Counted from the first letter of the stretch, positions 35,302 through 44,197 are shown. The stretch is DNA of 64,000 nt from Shewanella sp. HN-41 (GCF_000217915.1 NZ_AFOZ01000044.1:100583-164582), one strand, 5' to 3'. Notes: a model not told the origin generated them from the sequence alone. Numbers and translations are program-made.

Positions 35302-37434
35302 ATGGAGTTTGCTTGCCCTATGGAAAAGCCGAACATGCAAAACCCTCAATCCCTCAAACTCACGGGTGATAATGAGGTGCAAAAACGTCAAACACTAAAG
35401 CAATATTTTAACCAGACCTGGGCACTGTACGAATCACTGTTTGATCTTATCCAGCAGGATTGTGCCTACTTTCTGAAAGCCGAACCGCTACGCCATCCAC
35501 TGATTTTTTATTTTGGGCATACGGCCACTTTCTATATCAACAAACTCAAACTCGGCAAATTTCTCGACGAAAGGGTAAATGACAACTTCGAATCCATGTT
35601 TGCCATAGGTGTCGATGAGATGTCCTGGGATGATTTAGATGACACCCATTACCAATGGCCCAGCGTGTCGGATGTTCGCCAATATCGTCAACAGGTGGAA
35701 GAAGTGGTTAACAGGGTCATAGACACTATGCCACTATCATTGCCAATCACTCAGGAGAGCCCAGCCTGGATCATTCTGATGGGGATTGAGCATGAACGTA
35801 TCCATTTAGAAACCTCATCCGTCATCATCCGCCAACTGCCAATCGAACATGTCGCACCCAACCCACATTGGCCCGAATGCCATGACTCAGACATAGCCGA
35901 ACCAAATCAACTCATTGCCGTGGCAGGACAAAAAATAACCCTAGGGAAAAAGGAAACGGATCAAACCTATGGTTGGGATAACGAATACGGTAATAAAACC
36001 TTTAAGGTCGCTGATTTTAAGGCATCAAAGTATTTAGTCACCAATCAAGAATATCTCGCCTTCGTTACGGCGGGTGGATATCAAACGGCGCATTTTTGGA
36101 ATGAAGAAGGCCAAGCCTGGCTCTCCTATACACAGGCGAAAATGCCACGTTTTTGGTGCCAGCGGGAGGGAAAATGGTGGCAACGCAATTTGACGACAGA
36201 AATTCCCCTCCCCTTGAATTGGCCTGTGGAGGTGAATCAGCTCGAAGCTAAGGCTTTCTGTAATTGGAAATCCCAGCAGAACCAAAGCAGCATCCGTTTA
36301 CTCACCGAGGCAGAATGGTACATTCTTCGGCAAAATATTCCCGTCGATGCGCCAGACTGGCATGAAGTGCCGGGTAATATCGCACTAGCCTATTACGCCT
36401 CTTCCTGCCCAACCAATCGATTCGAACATAATGGTTTTTTCGACATTATTGGCAACGTCTGGCAATGGACAGAAACGGCTATCGATGGCTTTAACGGTTT
36501 TGCAGTGCACCCTCTGTACGACGATTTCTCGACCCCGACATTCGACGGTAAACATAACCTCATCAAAGGCGGCTCTTGGATTTCCACAGGGAATGAAGCC
36601 ATTGCCTCCTCACGCTACGCATTCCGGCGTCACTTCTATCAACATGCGGGGTTTCGCTATGTGGAGTCCCTACAAAATCCAGCCCAAATAGCCGAGGTCA
36701 ACGTGTACGAAACCGATGAACTGATTTCCCAATACCTTGAGTTTCACTATGGTGCCGAATATTTTGGTGTCGCTAACTTCTGCGTGAATGGCGTGCAGCA
36801 AGCGCTGAGTGAAATTCAACTCACCCATACAGCCAAAGCACTCGATATCGGCTGCTCCGTTGGACGCGCCAGTTTTGAGCTGGCAAAAGTGTTTGATCAT
36901 GTTGATGGTATCGACTTTTCGGCACGCTTTATTCAACAGGCCTATGCGCTGACCGAACAAGGTGAGAAACGCTACACCATACGTACCGAAGGTGACTTAC
37001 AGGAGTTTAAGAGCGCGAGTATCGCGAAACTGGGATATGAGCGAGAGGCGAAAAAGGTCAACTTTATGCAGGGAGACGCCTGTAACTTGAAGCCCATCTA
37101 CACTGGTTACGATTTAGTTTATGCCTCGAACCTCATCGACAGACTGAACGATCCTAAGCACTTTTTAACCAGTATTGGCCAGCGGATAAATCAAGGAGGT
37201 TATCTTGTCATTGCATCGCCATACACTTGGCTTGAGGATTATACGCCGAAGGATAAATGGTTAGGTGGTGTTAAAGTCAAAGGAGAGAACTTCACCACCT
37301 TAGATGGCCTGACCGAAACCTTGATCGGCCAATTTGAGCTAGTCGCAGTGAAGGAGATCCCCTTCGTCATCCGCGAGACTAAACGTAAATTCCAACATTC
37401 CATCTCGGAAATGACAATTTGGCGTAAACGTTAA
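35302..37434 (+). CDS. ovoA: 5-histidylcysteine sulfoxide synthase / methyltransferase OvoA (ovothiol synthesis)
   Basis: About 710 residues (ATG 35302; ATG 35320 also possible, neither with a strong ribosome site). Order: DinB-like iron domain with HX3HXE motif HERIHLE inside MGIEHERIHLETS, an FGE-sulfatase-like domain (FKASKYLVTNQEYLAFV, RLLTEAEW, NGFFDIIGNVWQWTETA, GGSWISTGNEAIASSRYAFRRHFYQHAGFRYV), and a C-terminal SAM methyltransferase (KALDIGCSVGRASFELAKVFD, YDLVYASNLIDRLNDP). OvoA couples histidine and cysteine with O2 to 5-histidylcysteine sulfoxide and N-methylates the final thiol; ovothiol is an antioxidant. The separate PLP lyase OvoB is not adjacent. Confidence 0.95.
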   Translation: MEFACPMEKPNMQNPQSLKLTGDNEVQKRQTLKQYFNQTWALYESLFDLIQQDCAYFLKAEPLRHPLIFYFGHTATFYINKLKLGKFLDERVNDNFESMFAIGVDEMSWDDLDDTHYQWPSVSDVRQYRQQVEEVVNRVIDTMPLSLPITQESPAWIILMGIEHERIHLETSSVIIRQLPIEHVAPNPHWPECHDSDIAEPNQLIAVAGQKITLGKKETDQTYGWDNEYGNKTFKVADFKASKYLVTNQEYLAFVTAGGYQTAHFWNEEGQAWLSYTQAKMPRFWCQREGKWWQRNLTTEIPLPLNWPVEVNQLEAKAFCNWKSQQNQSSIRLLTEAEWYILRQNIPVDAPDWHEVPGNIALAYYASSCPTNRFEHNGFFDIIGNVWQWTETAIDGFNGFAVHPLYDDFSTPTFDGKHNLIKGGSWISTGNEAIASSRYAFRRHFYQHAGFRYVESLQNPAQIAEVNVYETDELISQYLEFHYGAEYFGVANFCVNGVQQALSEIQLTHTAKALDIGCSVGRASFELAKVFDHVDGIDFSARFIQQAYALTEQGEKRYTIRTEGDLQEFKSASIAKLGYEREAKKVNFMQGDACNLKPIYTGYDLVYASNLIDRLNDPKHFLTSIGQRINQGGYLVIASPYTWLEDYTPKDKWLGGVKVKGENFTTLDGLTETLIGQFELVAVKEIPFVIRETKRKFQHSISEMTIWRKR

Positions 37435-37469
37435 TTGTCACTCATGGGATAACCAACTGAAGTCCCGAT

Positions 37470-37503
37470 AAAAATATCCGCCAGAAATCCATTTCTGGCG
37501 GAT
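37470..37503 (-). terminator. Terminator for the chemoreceptor remnant (minus strand)
   Basis: Perfect 13-bp stem ATCCGCCAGAAAT / ATTTCTGGCGGAT with a 2-nt loop. The T-rich tract follows only on the minus strand, so it serves the gene ending near 37574. Confidence 0.75.
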
Positions 37504-37573
37504 GTGTAACATCCAGCTCAGTCATATTCGCAGCACCAACTAAGGTTGAACACGGCAAATACAGCGCAAATAC

Positions 37574-37907
37574 CTACACCTTAAACTGTGCCGTCATCCC
37601 GAATGATAAACAGATCGTAGAAACCTAAAGACTTATTTAATGACCTTAAGGTCTCATCTATGTCGGAGAGAGTATCGAGGCTTTTTTGGCTGGCGATGAC
37701 GGCACTCACTGCCTGCAAGTTATCTGAAAAATCCTGAAACATACCGACAATCTGTCGCTGTTTGATCTCGCGCACCGCCACTAAACGAGACTGAGCCTCG
37801 GCAAATAACTCATCCCGAGCAATGTAAGTCACTATCGCGGTAGCAAATATGAGGGGTAATAGGACAATCAATAAACTGATCAGCTGAATTTTACGAGTAA
37901 AACCCAT
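37574..37907 (-). pseudogene. Chemoreceptor gene reduced to its N-terminus (internal deletion)
   Basis: The readable frame (37581-37907) gives 108 residues: MGFTRKIQLISLLIVLLPLIFATAIV (TM1) and a periplasmic start AEAQSRLVAVREIKQRQIVGMFQDFSDNLQAVSAVIASQKS...FYDLFIIRDDGTV. This is how many Shewanella chemoreceptors begin, but the domain is cut. Directly after, in another frame, the last codons read QFKV-stop (37574-37588), the usual end of these receptors (compare KFKV at 30037). Thus most of the periplasmic, HAMP and signalling regions are missing and the 3' end is fused to the 5' end. Confidence 0.7.
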
Positions 37908-38263
37908 GGGGAGACTCCTTGTCGCGCTTCGAATTCCATTCCTTCACTCTTTGCAGCATTACATCTGCCCTAAAACTATAGGAGAAGAATCTCTGCTAAA
38001 CAAAGCGGCGCAGATTATTTTCATCAAAAGGTCAAAAAATACTGCTATCTAATTCTTTTTAAATAAAAAAATGATTAATAACTTTAAATAACAGCTAGGC
38101 CATACCGACCATTCCAAACAAAATGATATAGTGAAAAACACTTATAAACAGAATGTTAGCATCACTTTATATTCAGCACGCAGAACCACACAGCAAATGA
38201 TGCATTGAAATTTATTAAATATGCATATAAATTCATCTCAAGCCAATTTATAGAGGATTAATA
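37908..38263. other. AT-rich intergenic region before ppnP
   Basis: 356 bp of AT-rich sequence with no coding frame that I would support; it presumably carries the promoters of ppnP and the chemoreceptor remnant. No operator palindrome seen. Confidence 0.45.
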
Positions 38264-38575
38264 ATGAGTTTAATTGAACAAGTATCAGTCGCTAAAAAAG
38301 CCAACATCTACTTTGAGGGTAAAGTGGCCAGTCGTAGCGTATTTTTTGCCGATGGCAGTAAGCAAACCTTAGGCGTAGTGCTGCCTGGAGAATATGAATT
38401 CTCGACTTCTCAAGGCGAAATTATGGAAGTCACCAGCGGTACATTTGAAGTCCTGCTCCCTGGAGCTTCGACCTGGGAAGCCTTCGAAGCAGGTACTCAG
38501 TTTGAGCTTGCTGCAAATGTCAGCTTTAAAATTCGTAACACAGCCATTGCAGAGTACTGTTGCAGTTATCTCTGA
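38264..38575 (+). CDS. ppnP: Pyrimidine/purine nucleoside phosphorylase PpnP (DUF1255)
   Basis: 103 residues, single cupin. GKVASRSVFFADGSKQTLGVVLPGEYEFSTSQGEIMEVTSGTFEVLLPG matches PpnP/YaiE throughout, ending FKIRNTAIAEYCCSYL. It phosphorolyses a range of ribonucleosides to base and ribose-1-phosphate. Ribosome site AGAGGATTAATA precedes the ATG. Monocistronic. Confidence 0.95.
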   Translation: MSLIEQVSVAKKANIYFEGKVASRSVFFADGSKQTLGVVLPGEYEFSTSQGEIMEVTSGTFEVLLPGASTWEAFEAGTQFELAANVSFKIRNTAIAEYCCSYL

Positions 38576-38812
38576 TCCTCTCGATTGATTTCAATACCAA
38601 TGGTTAATCGAATGCTCACAGTGACGATTTATCTCAGCACTGTGGGTATTTTGTCCCGCCCGACTATTTCTCCTTGCCACAATATCAGAATACTTTATCC
38701 GTTTGACTTTCTATCAATCCGGCCGTTTTGTTAAGCTGACTAGGGCCGCTTAAAGCTCGCGACATAATGAAGACTAAAGCGAGCGTGCTGATATTGCCGA
38801 TAAAAACAACAC

Positions 38813-38827
38813 TAGACGACCGGTCTA
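38813..38827. promoter_or_regulatory. TetR/NemR-like operator (copy 1)
   Basis: TAGACGACCGGTCTA, inverted repeat TAGAC-N5-GTCTA, 21 bp before the TetR gene start. It differs by one base from the copy at 39525. Confidence 0.85.
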
Positions 38828-38848
38828 ATTTAATTTATCCTAAGCCAC

Positions 38849-39445
38849 ATGAAAATTGAAACCCAATCCACTCGCCAGCATATTCTCGACATCGGCTATA
38901 CGCTGATCGTCCGCAGAGGCTTCTCCAGCGTCGGCTTATCGCTACTGCTGCAGGCGGCCGAAGTGCCTAAAGGCTCGTTTTATCATTACTTCAAATCCAA
39001 AGAACAGTTTGGCGAAGCGCTCATAACTGATTATTTCGAGAAATATCAGTTAGATTTAGACACATTATTCAATGACTCAACACTGACGGGCTATCAACGC
39101 TTGATGCAGTACTGGCAACAATGGTTGCACGTACAAGCCGATGGCTGCGTAGATCAAAAATGCCTCGTCGTGAAACTCAGTGCCGAAGTGGCCGATTTAT
39201 CCGAAGCCATGCGCGTTGCCTTGCTTAAAGGTTCCGCCGGCATCATCGACAGGTTAACCACTTGTGTTCAAGTTGGCATAAACGACAGTTCAATCGCCGA
39301 GCAAAATCCGCAATCGACCGCTGAAATGTTGTATCACATGTGGTTAGGTGCCAGCTTAATGAACAAGTTAGGCCATAGCCCCGCGGCACTCGAACGTGCG
39401 CTAGTGACGACTAAAGCCATTTTAACGCCTAAAACGGCCCTTTAA
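38849..39445 (+). CDS. TetR family regulator, NemR/AcuR type
   Basis: 198 residues. HTH LSLLLQAAEVPKGSFYHYFKSKEQFGEALITDYF is typical of the NemR/AcuR group with its KGSFYHYFxSK motif. The C-terminal ligand domain holds Cys residues in DGCVDQKCLVVKLSAEV, reminiscent of the redox or electrophile-sensing Cys of NemR (inference). Likely represses itself and the downstream detoxification genes through the TAGAC-N5-GTCTA sites. Confidence 0.9.
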   Translation: MKIETQSTRQHILDIGYTLIVRRGFSSVGLSLLLQAAEVPKGSFYHYFKSKEQFGEALITDYFEKYQLDLDTLFNDSTLTGYQRLMQYWQQWLHVQADGCVDQKCLVVKLSAEVADLSEAMRVALLKGSAGIIDRLTTCVQVGINDSSIAEQNPQSTAEMLYHMWLGASLMNKLGHSPAALERALVTTKAILTPKTAL

Positions 39446-39524
39446 CTTAATACCGATTCAAAACCAATATTTGCTGATATCAGTCAGCCCAGATTTTTAA
39501 AAATACATTTTCACGCCCTCAAAT

Positions 39525-39539
39525 TAGACGACTGGTCTA
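39525..39539. promoter_or_regulatory. TetR/NemR-like operator (copy 2)
   Basis: TAGACGACTGGTCTA, same inverted repeat as at 38813 (14 of 15 identical), ~90 bp upstream of the alcohol dehydrogenase gene. Confidence 0.85.
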
Positions 39540-39627
39540 CTAATTTGATGGGCGATTAATTAACGCAGCGCATTTAACACTGCTAATTTAAAGTAGCTCA
39601 CTTAAAGTGATAAGGGATAAATCATCC

Positions 39628-40785
39628 ATGCTAAATTTTAACTATTACAACCCAACCCGTATCCGCTTTGGTAAAGACACTATCGCCGAAATTGATGCTT
39701 TAGTACCGAGCGATGCCAAAGTTATGATCCTATTTGGCGGCAGCAGCGCCAGAAAGACAGGCACGCTAGATGAAGTAAAACAATCACTTGGCAATCGTTT
39801 CATCGTCGAGTTCGATGGCATTGAGCCAAACCCAACCTATGAAACCTTAATGAAAGCCGTTGCCCAAGTGCGCGAACAGAAGATCGACTTCCTCCTCGCA
39901 GTAGGTGGTGGCTCTGTTATCGATGGCACTAAATTTGTTGCCGCAGCTGCGGTATTCGAAGGCGAACCTTGGGACATACTCACTAGCTGGGGTGCAAAAG
40001 TGACTCAAGCTATGCCTTTTGGCTCAGTATTAACCTTGCCTGCGACGGGTTCAGAGATGAACAACGCCAGCGTAGTGACCCGCAAATCACTGCAAGCTAA
40101 GCTGCCATTCCGTAATGACTTGGTTTATCCACAATTCTCAATACTCGATCCGACGAAAACCTTCACCCTGCCAGAGCGCCAAGTGGCCAACGGTGTAGTA
40201 GATGCTTTTGTACATATCACAGAGCAATACCTCACCTACCCAGTCAACGCCGCCGTACAGGACAGATTTGCCGAAGGTCTGTTACAAACCTTGATTGAGC
40301 TTGGTCCACAGGTGCTAGTTCAACCGGAAGACTACGACATTCGCGCTAACTTAATGTGGGTCGCCACTATGGCACTCAACGGCACGATTGGCGTCGGCGT
40401 GCCCCATGACTGGGCAACCCACATGATAGGTCATGAACTGACCGCGCTGTACGATATCGACCATGCGCGCACATTGGCAATCGTATTGCCTGCCCTGCTG
40501 CAATGTACAAAAGAGGCTAAACGCGAAAAGTTACTTCAATACGCAGACCGAGTGTGGCACATCAACACAGGTTCCGATGACGAGCGCATCGATGCCGCTA
40601 TTGCAAAAACCAAGGCTTTCTTCGAAGCCATGGGCATACCGACACATTTATCTGCCTATGATCTCGATGCCAGCCACGTTGATACCCTAGTGAAACAGCT
40701 TGAACTGCACGGCATGGTGGCACTCGGCGAACATGGCAACATTGACCCAGCAATGAGCCGTGACATTTTGACCTTAGCCCTATAA
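39628..40785 (+). CDS. Iron-containing alcohol dehydrogenase, YqhD-like aldehyde reductase
   Basis: 385 residues from ATG 39628 (MLNFNYYNPTRIRFGKDTIAEID), same length as E. coli YqhD. NADPH-binding GGGSVIDGTKFVAAA, metal ligands in NGVVDAFVHITEQY and GVPHDWATHMIGHELTALYDIDHARTLAIV, and the YqhD-type ending LVKQLELHGMVALGEHGNIDPAMSRDI. Reduces short-chain and reactive aldehydes to alcohols. Controlled by the adjacent TetR site. Confidence 0.93.
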   Translation: MLNFNYYNPTRIRFGKDTIAEIDALVPSDAKVMILFGGSSARKTGTLDEVKQSLGNRFIVEFDGIEPNPTYETLMKAVAQVREQKIDFLLAVGGGSVIDGTKFVAAAAVFEGEPWDILTSWGAKVTQAMPFGSVLTLPATGSEMNNASVVTRKSLQAKLPFRNDLVYPQFSILDPTKTFTLPERQVANGVVDAFVHITEQYLTYPVNAAVQDRFAEGLLQTLIELGPQVLVQPEDYDIRANLMWVATMALNGTIGVGVPHDWATHMIGHELTALYDIDHARTLAIVLPALLQCTKEAKREKLLQYADRVWHINTGSDDERIDAAIAKTKAFFEAMGIPTHLSAYDLDASHVDTLVKQLELHGMVALGEHGNIDPAMSRDILTLAL

Positions 40786-40844
40786 CGTCAAATGAACTAA
40801 ACCCAAAGCTCACACGTATTGATGTGAGCAACTTAGGTAAAGGT

Positions 40845-41537
40845 ATGAAAATGAATATATTAATGGTGCTTACGTCACACGATAAACTCGGCGACACAGG
40901 TTTAAAAACCGGCTTTTGGCTCGAAGAATTCGCCTCACCTTTTTATGAGTTTAAAGATAAAGGTTTTAACATTACCTTAGCCTCGCCACTGGGCGGTCAA
41001 CCCCCGCTCGACCCTAAAAGTGATGAGCCAGACTTTCAAACCGAAGCCACTGCGCGCTTCAGTAAAGATCCTGAGGCACAAGCACTGCTAGCAAATACCA
41101 CTCGCTTAAGTGAAATCAACGCAGCAGATTATGATGCGGTTTTCTACCCAGGCGGCCACGGCCCACTGTGGGATCTTGCCGAAGATAAACATTCTATCGC
41201 CTTGATTGAACAGTTTTATCAAGCCAATAAACCCTTAGGGCTCGTATGTCATGCGCCTGCGGCACTGCTGCGCCCTAAAGCCAGTGATGGTAAGCCATTG
41301 GTCAGCGGCAAGCGCGTTACCAGTTTCAGTAATTCTGAAGAAGAAGCAGTGCAACTTACTCATATCGTGCCATTTTTGGTCGAAGACATGCTGCAGAAAA
41401 ACGGCGGCACTTATGTCAAAGGGGACGATTGGGCAAGCTTTGTCGTCGCAGATGGCCATTTGATCACAGGTCAAAACCCAGGATCATCCGAAGCCGTGGC
41501 GCAGGCCATCATCGCGCAACTGAACGCGAGGGGCTAA
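40845..41537 (+). CDS. DJ-1/PfpI superfamily protein (Hsp31/glyoxalase III-like)
   Basis: 230 residues from ATG 40845 (or 228 from ATG 40851). MNILMVLTSHDKLGDTGLKTGFWLEEFASPFYEF, nucleophile elbow LGLVCHAPAALL (Cys about 135 followed by His) and YDAVFYPGGHGPLWDLAED (acidic residue near the pocket). This fits the Hsp31/HchA-like type that handles methylglyoxal without glutathione. About 60 bp downstream of the YqhD-like gene. Confidence 0.85.
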   Translation: MKMNILMVLTSHDKLGDTGLKTGFWLEEFASPFYEFKDKGFNITLASPLGGQPPLDPKSDEPDFQTEATARFSKDPEAQALLANTTRLSEINAADYDAVFYPGGHGPLWDLAEDKHSIALIEQFYQANKPLGLVCHAPAALLRPKASDGKPLVSGKRVTSFSNSEEEAVQLTHIVPFLVEDMLQKNGGTYVKGDDWASFVVADGHLITGQNPGSSEAVAQAIIAQLNARG

Positions 41538-41614
41538 GCGATAAATACACGACACACTCAGCTTGAAATGAACAAAGACAGGCGTACAAGTATCCTAAAT
41601 GCGTTAAAAAAGTA

Positions 41615-41639
41615 CTATCGCACCATAATGGTGCGATAG
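41615..41639. promoter_or_regulatory. 25-bp perfect palindrome between DJ-1 and GST genes
   Basis: Arms CTATCGCACCAT and complement around one central A. The core GCAC-N7-GTGC fits the NtrC spacing, but the flanking bases are not the NtrC T/A. Could be an operator for the GST gene (35 bp downstream) or a terminator for the minus strand. Confidence 0.6.
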
Positions 41640-41673
41640 CTAAAATCGACTCTCACCGTCAAAAGGCAAGCCA

Positions 41674-42300
41674 ATGATCACTTTGCACCATCTCAATAAG
41701 TCACGCTCTAAACGTATCATCTGGTTGCTAGAAGAACTCGGTCAACCGTATCAAATTAAGAGTTATCAGCGTGATAGCCAGACTTTTCTCGCACCACCCG
41801 AACTCAAGCAGATTCATCCGTTAGGCAAATCACCCGTTATTGAAATGGACGGTCAAGTGATAGCCGAGTCGGGCGCGATCACTGAGTATCTGATTGAAAA
41901 ATATGCTGCAGATACCTTAGCACCAGCAAGAGACAGTGCAGATTATGTCAGTTATTTGCAATGGCTACACTTTGCTGAAAGCTCGGCCATGTTGCCCTTA
42001 TTGCTGCGTATGTTTGTGCAAAAGGATGGCTGTAAAACTAACTTCCTTGAAGGTTATGCGGCGACAGAGGTCAGTAAGATAAGCCACTACTTCAATGATA
42101 TGTTGGCCGGTAAAACCTATCTGGTTGCAGACAAGCTCACAGGTGCGGATATCATGATGTCCTTCGTGGTGGAGCTACTGGCTAACAGTGGCGACCTCAT
42201 AAAATTTGAACATATTCAACGCTATGCCACTCAATTATCCCAACATGCCGCTTGGGTTAAAGCGAGTGAAATCGAGAAACAACTCGATGCAAGCGTATAA
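41674..42300 (+). CDS. Glutathione S-transferase
   Basis: 208 residues. Thioredoxin-like N-terminus MITLHHLNKSRSKRIIWLLEELGQPYQIKSYQR with catalytic Ser about 9-11, cis-Pro loop GKSPVIEMDGQVIAESGAITEYLIEKYA, and a C-terminal helical domain ending LTGADIMMSFVVELL. Conjugates glutathione to electrophiles. Completes the TetR / aldehyde reductase / DJ-1 / GST neighbourhood, which argues for reactive-electrophile detoxification. Confidence 0.93.
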   Translation: MITLHHLNKSRSKRIIWLLEELGQPYQIKSYQRDSQTFLAPPELKQIHPLGKSPVIEMDGQVIAESGAITEYLIEKYAADTLAPARDSADYVSYLQWLHFAESSAMLPLLLRMFVQKDGCKTNFLEGYAATEVSKISHYFNDMLAGKTYLVADKLTGADIMMSFVVELLANSGDLIKFEHIQRYATQLSQHAAWVKASEIEKQLDASV

Positions 42301-42492
42301 TTGATGACTCGAGTTCGGGTACATGATTGTGCCCGAGCTTCATCGAATTCAACCCAGTTCAGTTTCAATCCCCCCTTTCCGCTCCCACTTTACGCCTTCC
42401 ATGTAACGACGCCGCATCATAAACACCATGATTTTTGATGGCAAACAGACTAATCTTGATTAACTTCCCCTCTACGATAAAAGGGCTTTTGC

Positions 42493-43029
42493 ATGCGCAC
42501 ATTCACACTCATAGGCTTATTGCTATTTAGTATGCTCGCACAGGCAACTGTGTATAGATGGGTCGATAAGGACGGGAAAGTCCACTACTCAGATGAGCCA
42601 CACCCTAATGCAGAAGTGGTTGAGTTGAAAGAAAAAACATTGAATCAAATCGCCTTACCTCCTCCCCAACTCGATGCAAGCGCTAACAATCAAGTGATTG
42701 AAAAAATGGCTTATCAAGTCAATATCACTTCACCTGAAGAAGAAGCGACAGTCAGGGATAATAATGGCGACTTTGAAGTTACAGCCATTGTGACTCCCGA
42801 GATTAAGAGCCGATATCTGATGGTGTTAAAGCTCGATGGACAGGTGGTTGGCCAACCCCAAGTGAGCGGCATATTTAAACTCACCAACATAGATAGAGGT
42901 GAACATACCATTGTTGTTGACGCTATGACTCAAAACGGCAAAGTCTTTGCATCTAGTTCACCAAGAAAGATATTTCTTCATCAAGCGGGGATGAGTCAAT
43001 CCCCAAAGAAACAACCAAAATCAAATTAA
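42493..43029 (+). CDS. DUF4124 domain exported protein
   Basis: 178 residues. Signal peptide MRTFTLIGLLLFSMLAQA, then the DUF4124 motif TVYRWVDKDGKVHYSDEPHPNAEVVELK, followed by a beta-sandwich-like region (ITSPEEEATVRDNNGDFEVTAIVTPEIKSRYLMVLKLDGQVVG). A periplasmic protein of unknown role found next to ntrBC in many Shewanella and Vibrio relatives. Ends ~120 bp before glnL, separated by the NtrC sites. Confidence 0.85.
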   Translation: MRTFTLIGLLLFSMLAQATVYRWVDKDGKVHYSDEPHPNAEVVELKEKTLNQIALPPPQLDASANNQVIEKMAYQVNITSPEEEATVRDNNGDFEVTAIVTPEIKSRYLMVLKLDGQVVGQPQVSGIFKLTNIDRGEHTIVVDAMTQNGKVFASSSPRKIFLHQAGMSQSPKKQPKSN

Positions 43030-43098
43030 AACATTTAATAACAATAGATTAGGTTGTTCAGGATAAATTAAACCGTTTGATGAAGTCGAGTTGCAGCT

Positions 43099-43128
43099 TG
43101 CACCAAATTGGTGCACCATAGTGGTGCA
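43099..43128. promoter_or_regulatory. Two overlapping perfect NtrC sites before glnL
   Basis: TGCACCAAATTGGTGCA (43099-43115) and TGCACCATAGTGGTGCA (43112-43128). Each is a 17-bp palindrome matching TGCAC-N7-GTGCA, and they share four bases. They end 22 bp before the glnL start, a position suited to repression of the glnL promoter by NtrC. Confidence 0.88.
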
Positions 43129-43150
43129 ACTTTATTTTCAGGAATGGTCG

Positions 43151-44197
43151 ATGGACAAAGAGACTCTGCTTAATCATTTAGTAACCGCGGTACTTGTCAT
43201 AGATAAGGATCTCAAGCCTTGCTATGCCAACGCAGCAGCAGAGCAACTGTTAGGTGTTGGCAGCCATAGACTCGTAGAACAAGCTTTGCCTGAGCATTAT
43301 CAAATTCTCGGCGTCGAAGCGCAGTTGCTGAGTGATGCCGTACAGGCCAGCCAAGGATTAACGGTAAATACGGCCCCACTCGTCACCCTTGATGGCCAGC
43401 ATCACACTGTGGATCTTACCCTGATCCCCCTCGAAGATGAGACACAACTGAGTCTGCTCGAGCTGCGCCAAGTCGACCAACAGAGACGTATCCACCAGCA
43501 ACTGAGTCAAGATGCACAACAACAGGCTGCGCAGTTTTTAGTGCGTAATTTGGCCCACGAGATAAAAAACCCCCTAGGAGGTCTGCGCGGAGCGGCGCAG
43601 CTATTATCCAGGGAACTCGATGACCCAGCACAAAAGGAATTTACCACGCTCATCATAGAACAAGCCGATCGTCTGCGTAGTTTAGTCGACCGCCTATTAG
43701 GCCCACAGCGACCAACCCAACATAGCCTGCATAACATTCATCAAGTCGTGCAGAAGGTTTACAAACTGGTTGAAATGACGCTGCCCGCCAATATCCAGCT
43801 TAAGCGAGACTATGATCCGTCCATTCCCGATATCGAGATGGATCCAGATCAAATGCAGCAGGCTGTGCTCAACATTTTGCAAAACGCAGTCCAAGCACTT
43901 GAACACTCTGGCGGTGAAATATTGATCCGCACTCGCACCCAACATCAAGTGACAATAGGCTCACAGCGACACAAGTTGGTACTGACATTATCGATTATCG
44001 ACAATGGCCCGGGCATACCGACCGAGTTAATGGATACGCTGTTTTACCCTATGGTTACAGGTCGTGAACAAGGTTCTGGGTTAGGTCTATCCATTGCCCA
44101 TAATATTGCCCGATTACATTCGGGCAGAATCGATTGTCTCTCCAGCGCAGGGCATACCGAATTTATTATTTCTTTACCGATTTTAAGCGCCAAATAA
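43151..44197 (+). CDS. glnL: Nitrogen regulation sensor kinase NtrB (GlnL)
   Basis: 348 residues from ATG 43151, behind AGGAATGGTCG. N-terminal PAS (LLNHLVTAVLVIDKDLKPCYANAAAEQLLG), H-box NLAHEIKNPLGGLRGAAQLL, N-box LNILQNAVQALEHS, G boxes LSIIDNGPGIP and GSGLGLSIAHNIARLHSG. Phosphorylates or dephosphorylates NtrC under PII control. No membrane segment, as expected. glnG follows after 38 bp. Confidence 0.96.
   Translation: MDKETLLNHLVTAVLVIDKDLKPCYANAAAEQLLGVGSHRLVEQALPEHYQILGVEAQLLSDAVQASQGLTVNTAPLVTLDGQHHTVDLTLIPLEDETQLSLLELRQVDQQRRIHQQLSQDAQQQAAQFLVRNLAHEIKNPLGGLRGAAQLLSRELDDPAQKEFTTLIIEQADRLRSLVDRLLGPQRPTQHSLHNIHQVVQKVYKLVEMTLPANIQLKRDYDPSIPDIEMDPDQMQQAVLNILQNAVQALEHSGGEILIRTRTQHQVTIGSQRHKLVLTLSIIDNGPGIPTELMDTLFYPMVTGREQGSGLGLSIAHNIARLHSGRIDCLSSAGHTEFIISLPILSAK

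Noticed and set aside
43081..43150. Extension of glnL upstream to 43091
   Set aside because: It would be translated across the NtrC palindromes; the ATG at 43151 has a ribosome site and gives the family N-terminus.
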